A stretch of 64,000 bases of DNA from Paractinoplanes brasiliensis (GCF_004362215.1 NZ_SNWR01000002.1:1364001-1428000), one strand, 5' to 3'. Counted from the stretch's first letter, positions 7,697 to 16,164 are shown. Notes: generated from the letters alone by a model not told the origin. A program made the numbers and translations.

Positions 7697-8662
7697 TCAG
7701 CGGACGGTCGACAGCGCGAATGCCGGGAACAGTGCCGGCTCGGGGAAGCCGGTGATGGCCGCGACCTGGTCGGCGTCGAGGGTGAGGACCATGATGCCGT
7801 AGCCGCGGCAGTCCCCGCTGTGCTCGTCGGGCAGGTAGGCGGCCACGGCGGGCTGCCCGTTCGCGCGGATCTCGACCAGACGGATCAGGTCGAGCCGGCC
7901 GTCGGCCGGAACGGTGGCGAAGAACTCGATGACCGCGTCGCGGCCGGTGATCTTGACAGCCTGCGGCGGCATGGTCAGGATCGCGTCGTCGCGCAACAGG
8001 GCGGCCAGGGCCGGGATGTCGCGCTCGTGCCAGGCACGCACGAACTCGGCGACGACCCGGCGCTCCTGGTCGCTGCCGGGCCGTGTCGGCGGGGCCGCGC
8101 TGCCATGCGCGTGTGCGAGGGTGGCGCGGGCGCGTTGCAGCGCGCTGTTGACCCCGGCCACGCTGGTGCCGAGCAGGTCGGCGACCTGCTGGGCGGGCCA
8201 GCCGAGCACCTCGCGCAGGATCAGCACGGCGCGCTGGGTGCCGGGCAGCAACTGCACGGCGGCGATGAACGCCAGCGCGACGCTCTCCCGCTGGTCGACG
8301 ATGACGGCCGGGTCGGCGTCGGCGTCACCGAGCTGGTCGAGCAGCCGATCCGGGTAGGGCTGGAGCCAGCCGGCATCCACCACGCTGCGGGCGCGCCGAT
8401 TGATCATCTTGAGGCAGGTGGTCGTGGTGATCCGGTACAGCCAGTGCCGCAGCGGAGCGCGGCTCTCGTACCTCGGTAGGCCTTGCCAGGCGCGCAACAG
8501 CGTCTCCTGCAGTGCCTCTTCGGCGTCATGGTAGGAGCCGAGCATCCGGTACCCGTGCAGATGCAGCGCCCGCAGATGCGGCGCGACCAGTTCCTGGAAC
8601 GCGGTCTCGTCTCCGCCGCGGGCCGCCTGCAGCAGCGTCTCGGTGCTCGTCTGCAAAGTCAC
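7697..8662 (-). CDS. ECF sigma factor with SnoaL-like C-terminal domain (SigG/SigX5 type)
   Basis: 321 residues from a GTG start (MTLQTSTETLLQAARGGDE). Sigma region 2 is DEALQ-like (SYHDAEEALQETLLRAWQG) and region 4 reads LPGTQRAVLILREVLGWPAQ with the HTH QQVADLLGTSVAGVNSALQR. The linker motif WLQPYPDRLLD is typical of the actinobacterial SigG/SigX5 group. Residues ~195-321 are a SnoaL-like alpha+beta domain (FVRAWHERDIPALAALL..DAILTMPP), which in related ECF factors modulates activity in place of an anti-sigma factor. It is divergent from a VOC-family gene, a frequent regulatory target. The in-frame ATG at 8785 would add residues that do not look coding. Confidence 0.88.
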   Translation of the reverse strand: MTLQTSTETLLQAARGGDETAFQELVAPHLRALHLHGYRMLGSYHDAEEALQETLLRAWQGLPRYESRAPLRHWLYRITTTTCLKMINRRARSVVDAGWLQPYPDRLLDQLGDADADPAVIVDQRESVALAFIAAVQLLPGTQRAVLILREVLGWPAQQVADLLGTSVAGVNSALQRARATLAHAHGSAAPPTRPGSDQERRVVAEFVRAWHERDIPALAALLRDDAILTMPPQAVKITGRDAVIEFFATVPADGRLDLIRLVEIRANGQPAVAAYLPDEHSGDCRGYGIMVLTLDADQVAAITGFPEPALFPAFALSTVR

Positions 8663-8775
8663 GGGGACACGGTAGCGCTCGGGTGTGACAGGACCGATGA
8701 GTTCTGCGCCTCGCCGGGATTGAACAGGATGGCGGTCGCATCTGCCGCCGCTTCGACGCGAGAAAGGCGACGCTG

Positions 8776-9120
8776 ATGGGTGCACCGTTCGTGTGGTTTG
8801 ACCTGACCGGCACCGGCGGGGAGGTCAGCGAGTTCTACCAGGGCCTTTTCGGCTGGCAGACGGCGCCGAGCGCCGGCGGGCATGCCACCTGGTTCACCGA
8901 CGGCGGGCAGCCGTGGGCCGGTGTCGTCGCCGGCGACGCGGTGCCGGCGGGCCGGTGGGTGCCGTACGTGGTGGTCGGTGATCTGGACAGCGCGACGAAG
9001 CAGGCGGTCGCGCTGGGGGGCCGGGTGGTGCGGGACAAGACGAGCGGCCCGGCCGGCACGTCGGTGGTCGTGGCCGATCCCGGAGACGGCCTGGTTGCGT
9101 TGTTCGTCCCCGCGAACTGA
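8776..9120 (+). CDS. VOC family protein
   Basis: 114 residues with two short beta-alpha-beta modules: PFVWFDLTGTGGEVSEFYQG (with the F.....GW turn that follows) and WVPYVVVGDLDSATKQAVAL, ending in VVVADPGDGLVALF. This is the glyoxalase-like subgroup (often annotated glyoxalase/bleomycin resistance or 27 kDa antigen Cfp30B-like halves). A full metal-binding set is not obvious. Divergent from the SnoaL-type sigma gene with 113 bases between; the pair may be sigma factor and target. GAGAAAGGCGACG supplies the ribosome-binding site. Confidence 0.82.
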   Translation: MGAPFVWFDLTGTGGEVSEFYQGLFGWQTAPSAGGHATWFTDGGQPWAGVVAGDAVPAGRWVPYVVVGDLDSATKQAVALGGRVVRDKTSGPAGTSVVVADPGDGLVALFVPAN

Positions 9121-9150
9121 TCACGTCGCGTGCGACCGAGGGAGGCGACC

Positions 9151-10191
9151 ATGCCGATCGACGGCGAGCAGTTGTTCTGGGAACTCGTCGAGCCGCTGTA
9201 CGCCGACCCGGCGGTCCAGCGCTCGACCATGATGGGGCTGCCCTGCGTACGCCTGAACGGCCGGTTCTTCGCCTCCCTCGACCGGCGTACCGCGGCGCTG
9301 CTGGTGAAATTGCCGGCCGACCGGGTCGCCCAGCTCATCACCGCCGGGGACGGTGAGGCATTCGCCCCGGCCGGACGGGTGTTCCGGGAATGGGTGGCCA
9401 TGCCGCAGCCGGACCGGGACCGCTGGCGCGGCCTGCTCGCCGAGGCCCGCGACCACGCCGCCGGCCCCGTGGCCGGCGCGGCGAACACCGGTGATCATGG
9501 CCGCTTCGCCGGGTTCGCCCAAGCCGGGCTGGATTTCCTGGCAGGCCTCGAACACGACAACACCAAACGGTTCTTCGACGACCATCGCTCGACGTACCAA
9601 CGAGAACTGCTCGAGCCGGCCAAGGCGTTCATCGTGGCCCTCGGCGCGATCCTGCGGGAGCGGGTGACCGCGGACCTGCGCGCCGAGCCGCGCGTGGGCG
9701 GCAGCCTGTTCCGGATCGCCAACGACCTACGCTTCACCCCCAGCCGGCCCCCGTACAAGCCGCACCTGGACATCGCGTTCTGGCAGGGCCCTACCGGGCC
9801 ACGCCGCGACCCGTCGCTGATCCTGCGCCTCAGCCCCACCACCATCCTGCTCGGCGCCGGCGTCATGCCCCGCACCGGCCCAGCGCTGCGGGCCTACCGG
9901 GATGCGCTGCGCGATCCGCAGCGCGCGGCCGAAATCGACCGGCACGTGACCGCCCTGGAGGCCGACGGGGCCCAGCTCAGCGAGCCCACCCGAGCGCGGC
10001 CGCCGGCCGGGTTCGACCCGACCGGCCCGGCAACCCGCTTCGCGGTCCGCGACGGCTTCCACCTCACCCGCGTCTACCCGCACCCCAGGGCGGTCACCAC
10101 GCCCGCACTGGTCGAGTGGTGCGCCGACCGGCTGACCCCGTACGCGCCGCTCCACCGCTGGCTGACCCATGCCGGCCGGGCAGCTGGCTGA
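9151..10191 (+). CDS. fusion of a YjbR/TfoX-N-like domain and a DUF2461 domain
   Basis: 346 residues from the ATG behind GAGGGAGGCGACC. Residues 1-105 (MMGLPCVRLNGRFFASLDRR, LVKLPADRVAQLI, FREWVAMPQPDRDRWRGLL) look like the YjbR/MmcQ or TfoX N-terminal fold. Residues ~118-340 are DUF2461 (TIGR02453 type): FAGFAQAGLDFLAGLEHDNT, KRFFDDHRSTYQRELLEPAK, RIANDLRFTPSRPPYKPHLD, then the GAGVMPR segment. Both domains are of unknown molecular function and are usually encoded separately, so the fusion suggests that they work on the same substrate or partner. It follows the VOC gene by 30 bases and may be co-transcribed. Confidence 0.82.
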   Translation: MPIDGEQLFWELVEPLYADPAVQRSTMMGLPCVRLNGRFFASLDRRTAALLVKLPADRVAQLITAGDGEAFAPAGRVFREWVAMPQPDRDRWRGLLAEARDHAAGPVAGAANTGDHGRFAGFAQAGLDFLAGLEHDNTKRFFDDHRSTYQRELLEPAKAFIVALGAILRERVTADLRAEPRVGGSLFRIANDLRFTPSRPPYKPHLDIAFWQGPTGPRRDPSLILRLSPTTILLGAGVMPRTGPALRAYRDALRDPQRAAEIDRHVTALEADGAQLSEPTRARPPAGFDPTGPATRFAVRDGFHLTRVYPHPRAVTTPALVEWCADRLTPYAPLHRWLTHAGRAAG

Positions 10192-10360
10192 GGACGGCCG
10201 AGGGCAGCTGGCCGGCGAGGTCCGTCGGGCGGTGTTGCGGCCTGATTTGCCGCGCGCTCTTCCTTGCCAGTGCACGAATCCCGCATCAGACGCATGACAC
10301 GAAGCGGAATCACAGATCAAGGCCTCGCTGGGCGGACATGCCCAACTGCTAGGCTCCGCC

Positions 10361-10969
10361 ATGACAGAAGGTCAGGAAGCCGATACTTCTTGCATTCGGC
10401 ACAATTCCCCGCACCCGACGAACCTCGTGATCATTCGGGGGAACAGTGGCAGCGGGAAGACGACCGTGGCCCGGGAGGTACGGCGACGCTACGGGCGGGG
10501 CTGCGCGCTGCTGGAGCAGGACTATCTGCGGCGGATCGTGCTGCGGGAGCACGACAGCGGCGGGATGGGGGCCGTGGCGCCCGGGTTCATCGTGGCGACG
10601 GCTCGCGCTGCGCTTGAGGGCGGCTATCACGTCGTGCTGGAGGGAATTCTGCACTCGGCGCGGTACGGCGAACCGCTACGGGGGCTTGTGGACGCGTACG
10701 GGGGAACGGTTTTCTACCTGGATGTCTCGTTCGAGGAGACCGTCCGGCGGCACGGCAGGCGGGCTGAGCCCGTTCCGGTGACGGCCGAGCAGATGCGCGC
10801 CTGGTATGCGCCTCAAGACCTGCTCCGCGTACGGGATGAGGTGGTGCTGCCCGAGAGCATGACGTTCGAGGAGGTCGTGACCGCGGTGCTGCACGACAGC
10901 GGGCTGGCCGGGGCGGCGGCGGTGACTCCGTGCCCCGCTCGGTGTGTTCGCTGCGCCGAGAAGGTGTGA
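10361..10969 (+). CDS. P-loop kinase/AAA family ATPase
   Basis: 202 residues. Walker A is IRGNSGSGKTTVAREVRRRY near residue 25; the lid/substrate region has LLEQDYLRRIVLREHDS and the Walker B-like strand is HVVLEGIL. The layout (small kinase core, Arg-rich LID near ETVRRHGRR) is that of zeta-toxin/chloramphenicol-phosphotransferase/uridine-kinase-like small-molecule kinases. No antitoxin gene is adjacent, so a toxin role is not supported. The C-terminus has a Cys-rich CPARCVRC tail that could bind metal. Substrate unknown. Confidence 0.8.
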   Translation: MTEGQEADTSCIRHNSPHPTNLVIIRGNSGSGKTTVAREVRRRYGRGCALLEQDYLRRIVLREHDSGGMGAVAPGFIVATARAALEGGYHVVLEGILHSARYGEPLRGLVDAYGGTVFYLDVSFEETVRRHGRRAEPVPVTAEQMRAWYAPQDLLRVRDEVVLPESMTFEEVVTAVLHDSGLAGAAAVTPCPARCVRCAEKV

Positions 10970-10981
10970 CACGCTCGTACG

Positions 10982-11314
10982 GTGGATCCGCACACGCACA
11001 TCGATGCCGACCTGCACGCCGAGGTCGGCCGGCGCTCGATGCTGGCGAGCACGTTCGGGCTGGCGGCCGACCTGCCGAGCCACGCCACGACGGGGTGTGA
11101 ACTGCGGGTCCCGTACGCGACCACGTCGACCGACCCGGCCAAGGTGACCTGCCTGCCGTGCCGGGAGTTCGCGCACCGGCGTTACCTGGAGCTGGCGGAT
11201 TATGTGCGCCGGGTGGCCGCCACGCCCGGGATGAGCCCCGAGTTCCTGGCGCAGTCGGGCCGCGCCGCCGAGCAGTATCGTGAGCTGGCCCGGCGGTTCC
11301 GTCAGAGCGGGTGA
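10982..11314 (+). CDS. conserved actinobacterial small protein, function unknown
   Basis: 110 residues from a GTG (VDPHTHIDADLHAEVGRRS). Contains a CxxC pair (TCLPC) preceded by a lone Cys (TTGCELRV) and a His after it, which could be a zinc site; the rest is soluble and helical at the C-terminus (YLELADYVRRVAA, AAEQYRELARRF). It follows the kinase gene by 12 bases in the same direction. No enzymatic motif is recognised. Confidence 0.6.
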   Translation: MDPHTHIDADLHAEVGRRSMLASTFGLAADLPSHATTGCELRVPYATTSTDPAKVTCLPCREFAHRRYLELADYVRRVAATPGMSPEFLAQSGRAAEQYRELARRFRQSG

Positions 11315-11315
11315 G

Positions 11316-11516
11316 TCAGCGGCCCTCGGAGTAGTCGCGGGCCGTGCGGGCCGCGATGCGGGCCACCTCGTCGACGGTCATCGCGATGATCGGCTCGTCG
11401 GGGCCGCCGTCGGCCAGGCCGCGCTCCACGTGCCCGGCGAAGTAGTCGGTGGCCACGCGCTGGTCGAGGGCCTCGTTGAGGGCGTCGGCGATGCGCTGGG
11501 CCAATTCGGTCATCAT
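11316..11516 (-). CDS. small helical protein, function unknown
   Basis: 66 residues beginning MMTELAQRIADALNEALDQR and ending ARIAARTARDYSEGR. Acidic and helical, without membrane segments or motifs. The composition and codon pattern look coding, and its stop lies two bases from the stop of the convergent gene. Transcription may be independent, because a strong hairpin (11534-11564) separates it from the upstream TauE/SafE gene. Confidence 0.55.
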   Translation of the reverse strand: MMTELAQRIADALNEALDQRVATDYFAGHVERGLADGGPDEPIIAMTVDEVARIAARTARDYSEGR

Positions 11517-11533
11517 GAACGCCCAATCTAGTA

Positions 11534-11564
11534 GTGGCCGCGCCGAAGGGGTCGGCGCGGCCAC
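11534..11564 (-). terminator. hairpin terminator after the TauE/SafE gene
   Basis: Perfect 13-bp stem GTGGCCGCGCCGA / TCGGCGCGGCCAC with a five-base loop, 18 bases after the stop of the leftward TauE/SafE gene. There is no long U-tract, as is common for actinobacterial terminators. Confidence 0.7.
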
Positions 11565-11581
11565 CAGGGCGGAGGAAAGTC

Positions 11582-12520
11582 TCAGGCCGGGTCGAGCTGC
11601 CGCTCGTCGCGCGGCGAGGCAGCCTCGGCCTCGGCGATGATCCGGCGCTCCTGCTCGGCGTGGCGGCGGTGCTCGCGGATCGAATACGCCAGCGCAGCCG
11701 CCCACACCGCATAGATGATCGCGTAGATCGTGTAGCGGGTCGTGTCGCCGGCGTCGATCCAGTCCGAGCGCAGCAGGGTCCGGCTGTTGGTCAGGATGAT
11801 CACGCCGCCGACGGCGGAGCCGAGCACCCGCGGCGGGATGTGCCGGACCAGCCAGGCGGCGATCGGCGCGGCGATCACACCACCGATGAGCAGTGCCGCC
11901 ACCCAGCCGTAGTCGATGCTCTCCGACCCCAGGCCGAACAGGAAGCCGAGGCTGGCCGCGACGGCGACGAGGAACTCGCTGGTGTCGATCGAGCCGATCG
12001 TCTTGCGCGGCTCGAGGCGGCCGCTGGCCAGGATGGCGGGCGTGCCGACCGGGCCCCAGCCGCCGCCACCGGTCGAGTCGACGAAGCCGGCGACCACGCC
12101 GAGCGGGGCCAGGAACCGCTTGCGCAGCGGCAGCCCGAGCCGGCCCTTGGGCAGGCCCATCGTGGTGAACCGGATGAAGACGTACAGACCCAGCGCGAGC
12201 AGGATGATCGCCATCAGCGGGGCCGCGGTCTCGGTCGAGAGCCCGGACAGGAACGTGGCCCCCGCGAACGCGCCGACCGCGCCCGGCACACCGATCTTGA
12301 GGACGACCTTCCAGTCGACGTTGCCGAACTTCCAATGCGCGACGCCCGAGACGAGCGTGGTGCCGATCTCGGCCAGGTGCACGGTGGCGGACGCCGCGGC
12401 CGGGTTGGTGCCGATGGCGAGCAGCAGCGTCGTCGACGTGACGCCGTACGCCATGCCGAGGCTGCCGTCGACAAGCTGCGCGCCGAGGCCGACGAGGGCT
12501 AGGAGGATCAGTTTCCTCAT
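11582..12520 (-). CDS. sulfite exporter TauE/SafE family membrane protein
   Basis: 312 residues with about eight membrane segments in two homologous halves. The half-repeat signature is visible as GLGAQLVDGSLGMAYGVTST near the N-terminus and GFVDSTGGGGWGPVGTPAIL in the second half, both with the Gly-rich turns typical of TauE/SafE anion exporters (sulfite, sulfoacetate, related organosulfonates). The C-terminal ~40 residues are a charged cytoplasmic tail. Substrate cannot be deduced. A 6-bp inverted repeat, CCTATC-n5-GATAGG (12571-12587), sits about 50 bases upstream of the start and may be an operator. Confidence 0.88.
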   Translation of the reverse strand: MRKLILLALVGLGAQLVDGSLGMAYGVTSTTLLLAIGTNPAAASATVHLAEIGTTLVSGVAHWKFGNVDWKVVLKIGVPGAVGAFAGATFLSGLSTETAAPLMAIILLALGLYVFIRFTTMGLPKGRLGLPLRKRFLAPLGVVAGFVDSTGGGGWGPVGTPAILASGRLEPRKTIGSIDTSEFLVAVAASLGFLFGLGSESIDYGWVAALLIGGVIAAPIAAWLVRHIPPRVLGSAVGGVIILTNSRTLLRSDWIDAGDTTRYTIYAIIYAVWAAALAYSIREHRRHAEQERRIIAEAEAASPRDERQLDPA

Positions 12521-12570
12521 GGTCGCTCCAGAGTCCAGGCGGTGGGGGATTCTTGACCGCGCCCATCATG

Positions 12571-12587
12571 CCTATCATTTCGATAGG
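12571..12587. promoter_or_regulatory. inverted repeat in the TauE/SafE-CPBP divergent promoter region
   Basis: CCTATCATTTCGATAGG: perfect 6-bp arms around a 5-base A/T-rich centre in an otherwise G+C-rich gap between two divergent genes. Possible regulator-binding site; the protein is unknown. Confidence 0.35.
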
Positions 12588-12694
12588 AGTACAGCAAGAG
12601 GCGTCCCACGAGGGGCGTGTCCACCGACCTTCGGCGTACGGGAATCGACTTTCTGCCGCAGCGAGGGCACTGGGGCGCCAAGCAGACTCGGCGG

Positions 12695-13468
12695 ATGGAT
12701 CGCGCCCGCCCGCTGCATCCCGTCGCCCGCATCGCCGTCGTCTTCACCGCCGCCACGCTGATCTGGCTCGCCGTCATCGCGCTGGGCGACGCGATCTGGG
12801 GCGACGGCTACGATCGCGCCCGGCACGTGGCGTCGGCCTTCGCGATCACGCTGCTGGTGGCGCCGATGGTGCTGCTCGCCTGCCGCCGCCTCGACCAGGT
12901 GCCGCTCGAGAAACCCTCACCCCGGTTGTTCGCCCTCGGCGCGGCCGGGTACCTGATCCCCGCCGTGATCGGTGTCACGGCCTGCCTGCTGCTCGGATGG
13001 CTGACGATCGACACGAACGGGCCGGCCGGCGTCACGATCCTGTCGGTCCTCGCGCTCGCCGGTCTGGTCCTCCTGTACGAGGCCCTGCCCGAGGAACTGG
13101 TCTTCCGTGGTTACCTGTACCGCAACCTGCTCGCGCTGATGCCGGCGTGGGTGGCCGTGTTCGCCCAGGCCGCCCTGTTCACCCTTTTCGGCATGCTGAT
13201 CGGCGCGGCGGGGAGCCTCGGCCGGGTCGTGTTGTTCTTCGGGTTCGCGATCGTGCAGGGGTTCATCAGGCAGGCCACCGGCTCGGTGTGGGCGCCGGTC
13301 GGGTTCCATGTGGCGTTCCAGACCGCCGAGCAGATCGCCGGCTCGTCCTGGAACCGCTTCACCGTGAACGACCTGGCGTTGCTGCAGGAGGTCGCGCTCG
13401 GGTTGGTCCCGCTCGCGCTGGGGGTCGCGGTCGTCCACCTGCTGCTGCGACGCCGCCGGCCCGCGTAG
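12695..13468 (+). CDS. CPBP family (Abi) intramembrane protease-like protein
   Basis: 257 residues from the ATG of MDRARPLHPVARIAVVF, with six or so membrane segments. The CPBP/Rce1 motif 1 EExxxR is present as PEELVFRGYLYRN and motif 3 appears as GFHVAFQ (His followed by Gln where Asn is usual). Motif 2, normally FxxxH, reads FTLFGML and lacks the His, so proteolytic activity is uncertain. CPBP proteins process prenylated or other membrane peptides and are common next to bacteriocin or stress genes; nothing of that kind is adjacent. An upstream GTG at 12617 could extend it by 26 soluble residues. Confidence 0.75.
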   Translation: MDRARPLHPVARIAVVFTAATLIWLAVIALGDAIWGDGYDRARHVASAFAITLLVAPMVLLACRRLDQVPLEKPSPRLFALGAAGYLIPAVIGVTACLLLGWLTIDTNGPAGVTILSVLALAGLVLLYEALPEELVFRGYLYRNLLALMPAWVAVFAQAALFTLFGMLIGAAGSLGRVVLFFGFAIVQGFIRQATGSVWAPVGFHVAFQTAEQIAGSSWNRFTVNDLALLQEVALGLVPLALGVAVVHLLLRRRRPA

Positions 13469-13498
13469 CCCGCCTACGACGGGGCAGAACGGCCGCGT

Positions 13499-13870
13499 TC
13501 ACGGCGCGGCCCCTCCGCTTTGCCGCGCGGCCCTTGCGCTTCACGGCACGGCCCTTGCGCTCCTACGGCGCGACCTTTCCGCCCCTACGGCGCGACCATT
13601 GCGCCTCCACGGCGCAGCCCTTCCGCCTCTACGGCGCAGCCCTTCCGCTTCTACGGCGCAGCCCTTCCGCCTCTACGGCGCAGCCCTTCCGCTTCTACGG
13701 CGCAGCCCTTCCGCTTCTACGGCGCAGCCCTTCCGCCTCTACGGCGCAGCCCTCGCGCTTCTACGGCGCGACCCTTCCGCCCCTACGGCGCAGCCCTTCC
13801 GCCTCCACGGCGCAGCCCTTGCGCTTCTACGGCGCGACCCTTGCGCCCCTACGGCGCAGCCCTTCCGCGG
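13499..13870. repeat. 22-bp tandem array (about 17 copies)
   Basis: Head-to-tail copies of a 22-bp unit with core CTACGGCGCAGCCCTTCC followed by GCTT or GCCT; unit starts are visible at 13629, 13651, 13673, 13695, 13717, 13739, 13761, 13783, 13805, 13827 and 13849, and more diverged copies fill 13499-13628. Because 22 is not a multiple of three, it is open in several frames by chance; no gene is assigned. It lies between the 3' ends of the CPBP gene and the iron permease gene. Confidence 0.92.
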
Positions 13871-14011
13871 GCGACAACCGGCAGGGGCGGCGGCCACCGC
13901 CTCACGCCCAGGGCCTACGGCCACGGCCCGCGACCGGCTGCCCCGCGCAAACATCCGAAGCCCGACCTGCCACCCCGGCGCCAACGCCAGGAGCGCCAGA
14001 GCCAGCCGCCA

Positions 14012-14083
14012 CAAACGACCTGCGCCCGGCCCGCCGCAACAGCCAGTCAAACGACCTACGCCCGGCTGCGCCACAACAGCCAG
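14012..14083 (-). repeat. 36-bp duplication of the iron-permease 3' end
   Basis: The last codons and stop of the leftward permease gene (14048-14083) recur, imperfectly, immediately downstream (14012-14047): both copies run CAAACGACCT, then a G+C-rich core, then CAACAGCCAG on the + strand. It looks like a tandem duplication of the gene's own 3' end. Nothing else is seen in 13871-14011. Confidence 0.7.
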
Positions 14084-16164
14084 ACGAAATAGGGCGCCCC
14101 GATCAGCGCGGTCACCAACCCCGCCGCCAGCTGGTTGGGGGCGATCACCGTGCGCCCCAAGGTGTCGGCCACGCACACCAGCAAGGCGCCCAGCCCCACG
14201 GCAACCGGCACAGCGCGAGCATGCCGGGCGCCGACCAGCGCGCGGGCGGCATGCGGAGCGACCAGGCCGACGAAGCCGAGCGCGCCCACCGCCGTAGCAG
14301 CGGCCGCGGTCAGCACCGCGGCCAGAGCGAGCAGACCCAGCCGAGCGCGGTTGAGCGGCACCCCCAGCAGCCGGGGCACATCCTCGTCCAGCGACACCAG
14401 GTCGAGCGTACGGGTGCTCAGCATGGTCAGCGGCACCGCGACCAGCAGCGTCACGAGCACCGGCACAACTTGGTCGATGCCGCGCCCGTACGTGGAGCCC
14501 GCCAGCCACGTGAGAGCTGTGCCGACGTTCCACGGCGAGACGACAACCACGATCAACGTTGTCAGGGCGGTGGCGGCAGCGCTCACGCCCACGCCGACCA
14601 GCACGATCCGGTCGGAGGACAGGCCCCGCCCGGCGGCCAGGCGGTACACCAGCAGGAATGTGACGAGGGCGAACACCGTGGCCACGCCCATGACCGTCCA
14701 GCCGCCCACGCCGGGGAACAGCAGCACGACGGCGACCGCGCCGACGGAGGCGCCGGGGGTCACGCCGAGCAGGCTGGGTTCGGCGAGGGGGTTGCGGCAC
14801 ACGGCCTGCACGATGATGCCGGCCAGCGCGAGCGCGGCCCCGCCGAACAGGGCGGCCAGCACGCGGGGCCAGCGCTGGTCGAGCACGAACGAGACCTGCC
14901 GGCCGGCGTTGCCGCTGAGCCAGTTCGTGACGTCGCCCAGCAGGATCAGGCGGTCGCCCAGCAGCAGGGCGGCGACGAACGCGGCGACCAGCGCCACCGC
15001 CAGCGAAGCAGCGATCACCCCGACCCACGTACGGGATCGAACTGAGCCCTGCGCCCCACGCGCGGGAGTGGCCGCGGGGCCGCCGTCACGCAGACGGCGG
15101 GCCAGCCAGACGAGCAGGGTCGCGCCGGCCAGGGTGGTGACGACGCCGGTGGGCACCGAGATCGCCGTGCCGGCCGGGATGACCAGGCGCAGCAGCACAT
15201 CGGCGACGACGACGGTGAGGGCGCCGGCGAGACCGGCGAACGGCAGCATCAGCACGTGTGTGCCGAGGCCGGGCACCCGGCGCGCGACCAGCCGGGCGAT
15301 GACGGGGGCGCAGAGGCCGACGAAGCCGATCGGGCCGGCCACGGTCACCGCGGTCGCGGAGAGCAGCACCGCGGCGCCGACCGAGAGGACCCGCGTGCGG
15401 CGGACGTCGACGCCGAGCACCCGGGCCGAGTCGTCGCCGAGGCCGAGCACGTCGAGGCGGTGGGCGAGCAGCATCGTGACGAGGACGCCGACGGCCAGCA
15501 CGGGCGCGGCCATGGTGACGTTCTGGCTTCCGCTCTGGACGGTGGTGCCGCTGCCCCAGGCGAACAGGCCGATCGTGTTCTGTTCGAAGAGCATCAGCAG
15601 CACTGTCGTGAGGCTGTTGAGGGCGAGCGCCACCGCCGAGCCGGCCAGCACGAGCCGGGTCGGTCCGGCCGCGCCGCCACGCGAGACGAGCAGCACCAGG
15701 CCGGAGGCGAGCAGGCCGCCGACGAACGCGACGGCCCCACCGGCGAGGAACGGCAGCGAGATGCCGAACGCGGCCACGGCGACGACCGAGACGTAGGCCC
15801 CGGCGTTGACGGCCAGGGTGTCGGGCGAGGCGAGCGGGTTGCGGGCCACCGACTGCAGCACCGCGCCGGCCATGCCCACGCCGAGGCCGACCAGCAGGGC
15901 GGCGAAGAGGCGGGGCAGGCGGCTCGCGACGAGGACGGCGACGGCCTCCGTACGGGCGTCACCGGCCTCGCCGCCGGGCCACAGCACCCGCAGCAGTTCG
16001 GTCAGGCCCACGTCGGCGGTGCCCTGCGTCAGGTGCACCGCCGAGAGGGCTGCCAGCAGCACGACCGCCACGGCGAAGACGGCGATGACCCCGTACGTGC
16101 GGGAACCGCTTTTCCGGATCGCCGGCGGAGCTGTCTCGGCCGGGGCGGTCGTGCCGGCGGTCAT
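14056..16164 (-). CDS. iron-siderophore ABC transporter permease, two fused FecCD domains
   Basis: 702 residues containing two complete FecCD/BtuC-type permease domains (residues ~25-355 and ~370-702), like FhuB. Each half carries the family marks: LPRLFAALLVGLGVGMAGAV then RNPLASPDTLAVNAG in the first, WPRVLAALFGGAALALAGII then RNPLAEPSLLGVTPG in the second, and in both the late GFVGL.AP motif (GPIGFVGLCAPVIAR, GALGFVGLVAPHAAR). About 18-20 membrane segments are expected. A single chain replaces the usual permease heterodimer. The ATG overlaps the stop of the binding-protein gene (ATGA). Downstream its 3' end is duplicated and followed by a tandem array. Confidence 0.93.
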   Translation of the reverse strand: MTAGTTAPAETAPPAIRKSGSRTYGVIAVFAVAVVLLAALSAVHLTQGTADVGLTELLRVLWPGGEAGDARTEAVAVLVASRLPRLFAALLVGLGVGMAGAVLQSVARNPLASPDTLAVNAGAYVSVVAVAAFGISLPFLAGGAVAFVGGLLASGLVLLVSRGGAAGPTRLVLAGSAVALALNSLTTVLLMLFEQNTIGLFAWGSGTTVQSGSQNVTMAAPVLAVGVLVTMLLAHRLDVLGLGDDSARVLGVDVRRTRVLSVGAAVLLSATAVTVAGPIGFVGLCAPVIARLVARRVPGLGTHVLMLPFAGLAGALTVVVADVLLRLVIPAGTAISVPTGVVTTLAGATLLVWLARRLRDGGPAATPARGAQGSVRSRTWVGVIAASLAVALVAAFVAALLLGDRLILLGDVTNWLSGNAGRQVSFVLDQRWPRVLAALFGGAALALAGIIVQAVCRNPLAEPSLLGVTPGASVGAVAVVLLFPGVGGWTVMGVATVFALVTFLLVYRLAAGRGLSSDRIVLVGVGVSAAATALTTLIVVVVSPWNVGTALTWLAGSTYGRGIDQVVPVLVTLLVAVPLTMLSTRTLDLVSLDEDVPRLLGVPLNRARLGLLALAAVLTAAAATAVGALGFVGLVAPHAARALVGARHARAVPVAVGLGALLVCVADTLGRTVIAPNQLAAGLVTALIGAPYFVWLLWRSRA

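Noticed and set aside
10361..10969. Zeta-type toxin of a toxin-antitoxin pair
   Set aside because: Small P-loop kinase fold fits, but there is no antitoxin-like gene upstream; the following 110-residue gene does not resemble one.
13499..13870. CRISPR array
   Set aside because: Head-to-tail repeats without unique spacers and no cas genes.
12553..15045. 830-codon + strand frame running through the CPBP gene, the 22-bp array and the permease
   Set aside because: Open only because of G+C-rich sequence and the repeats; it is antisense or out of frame to recognised genes.
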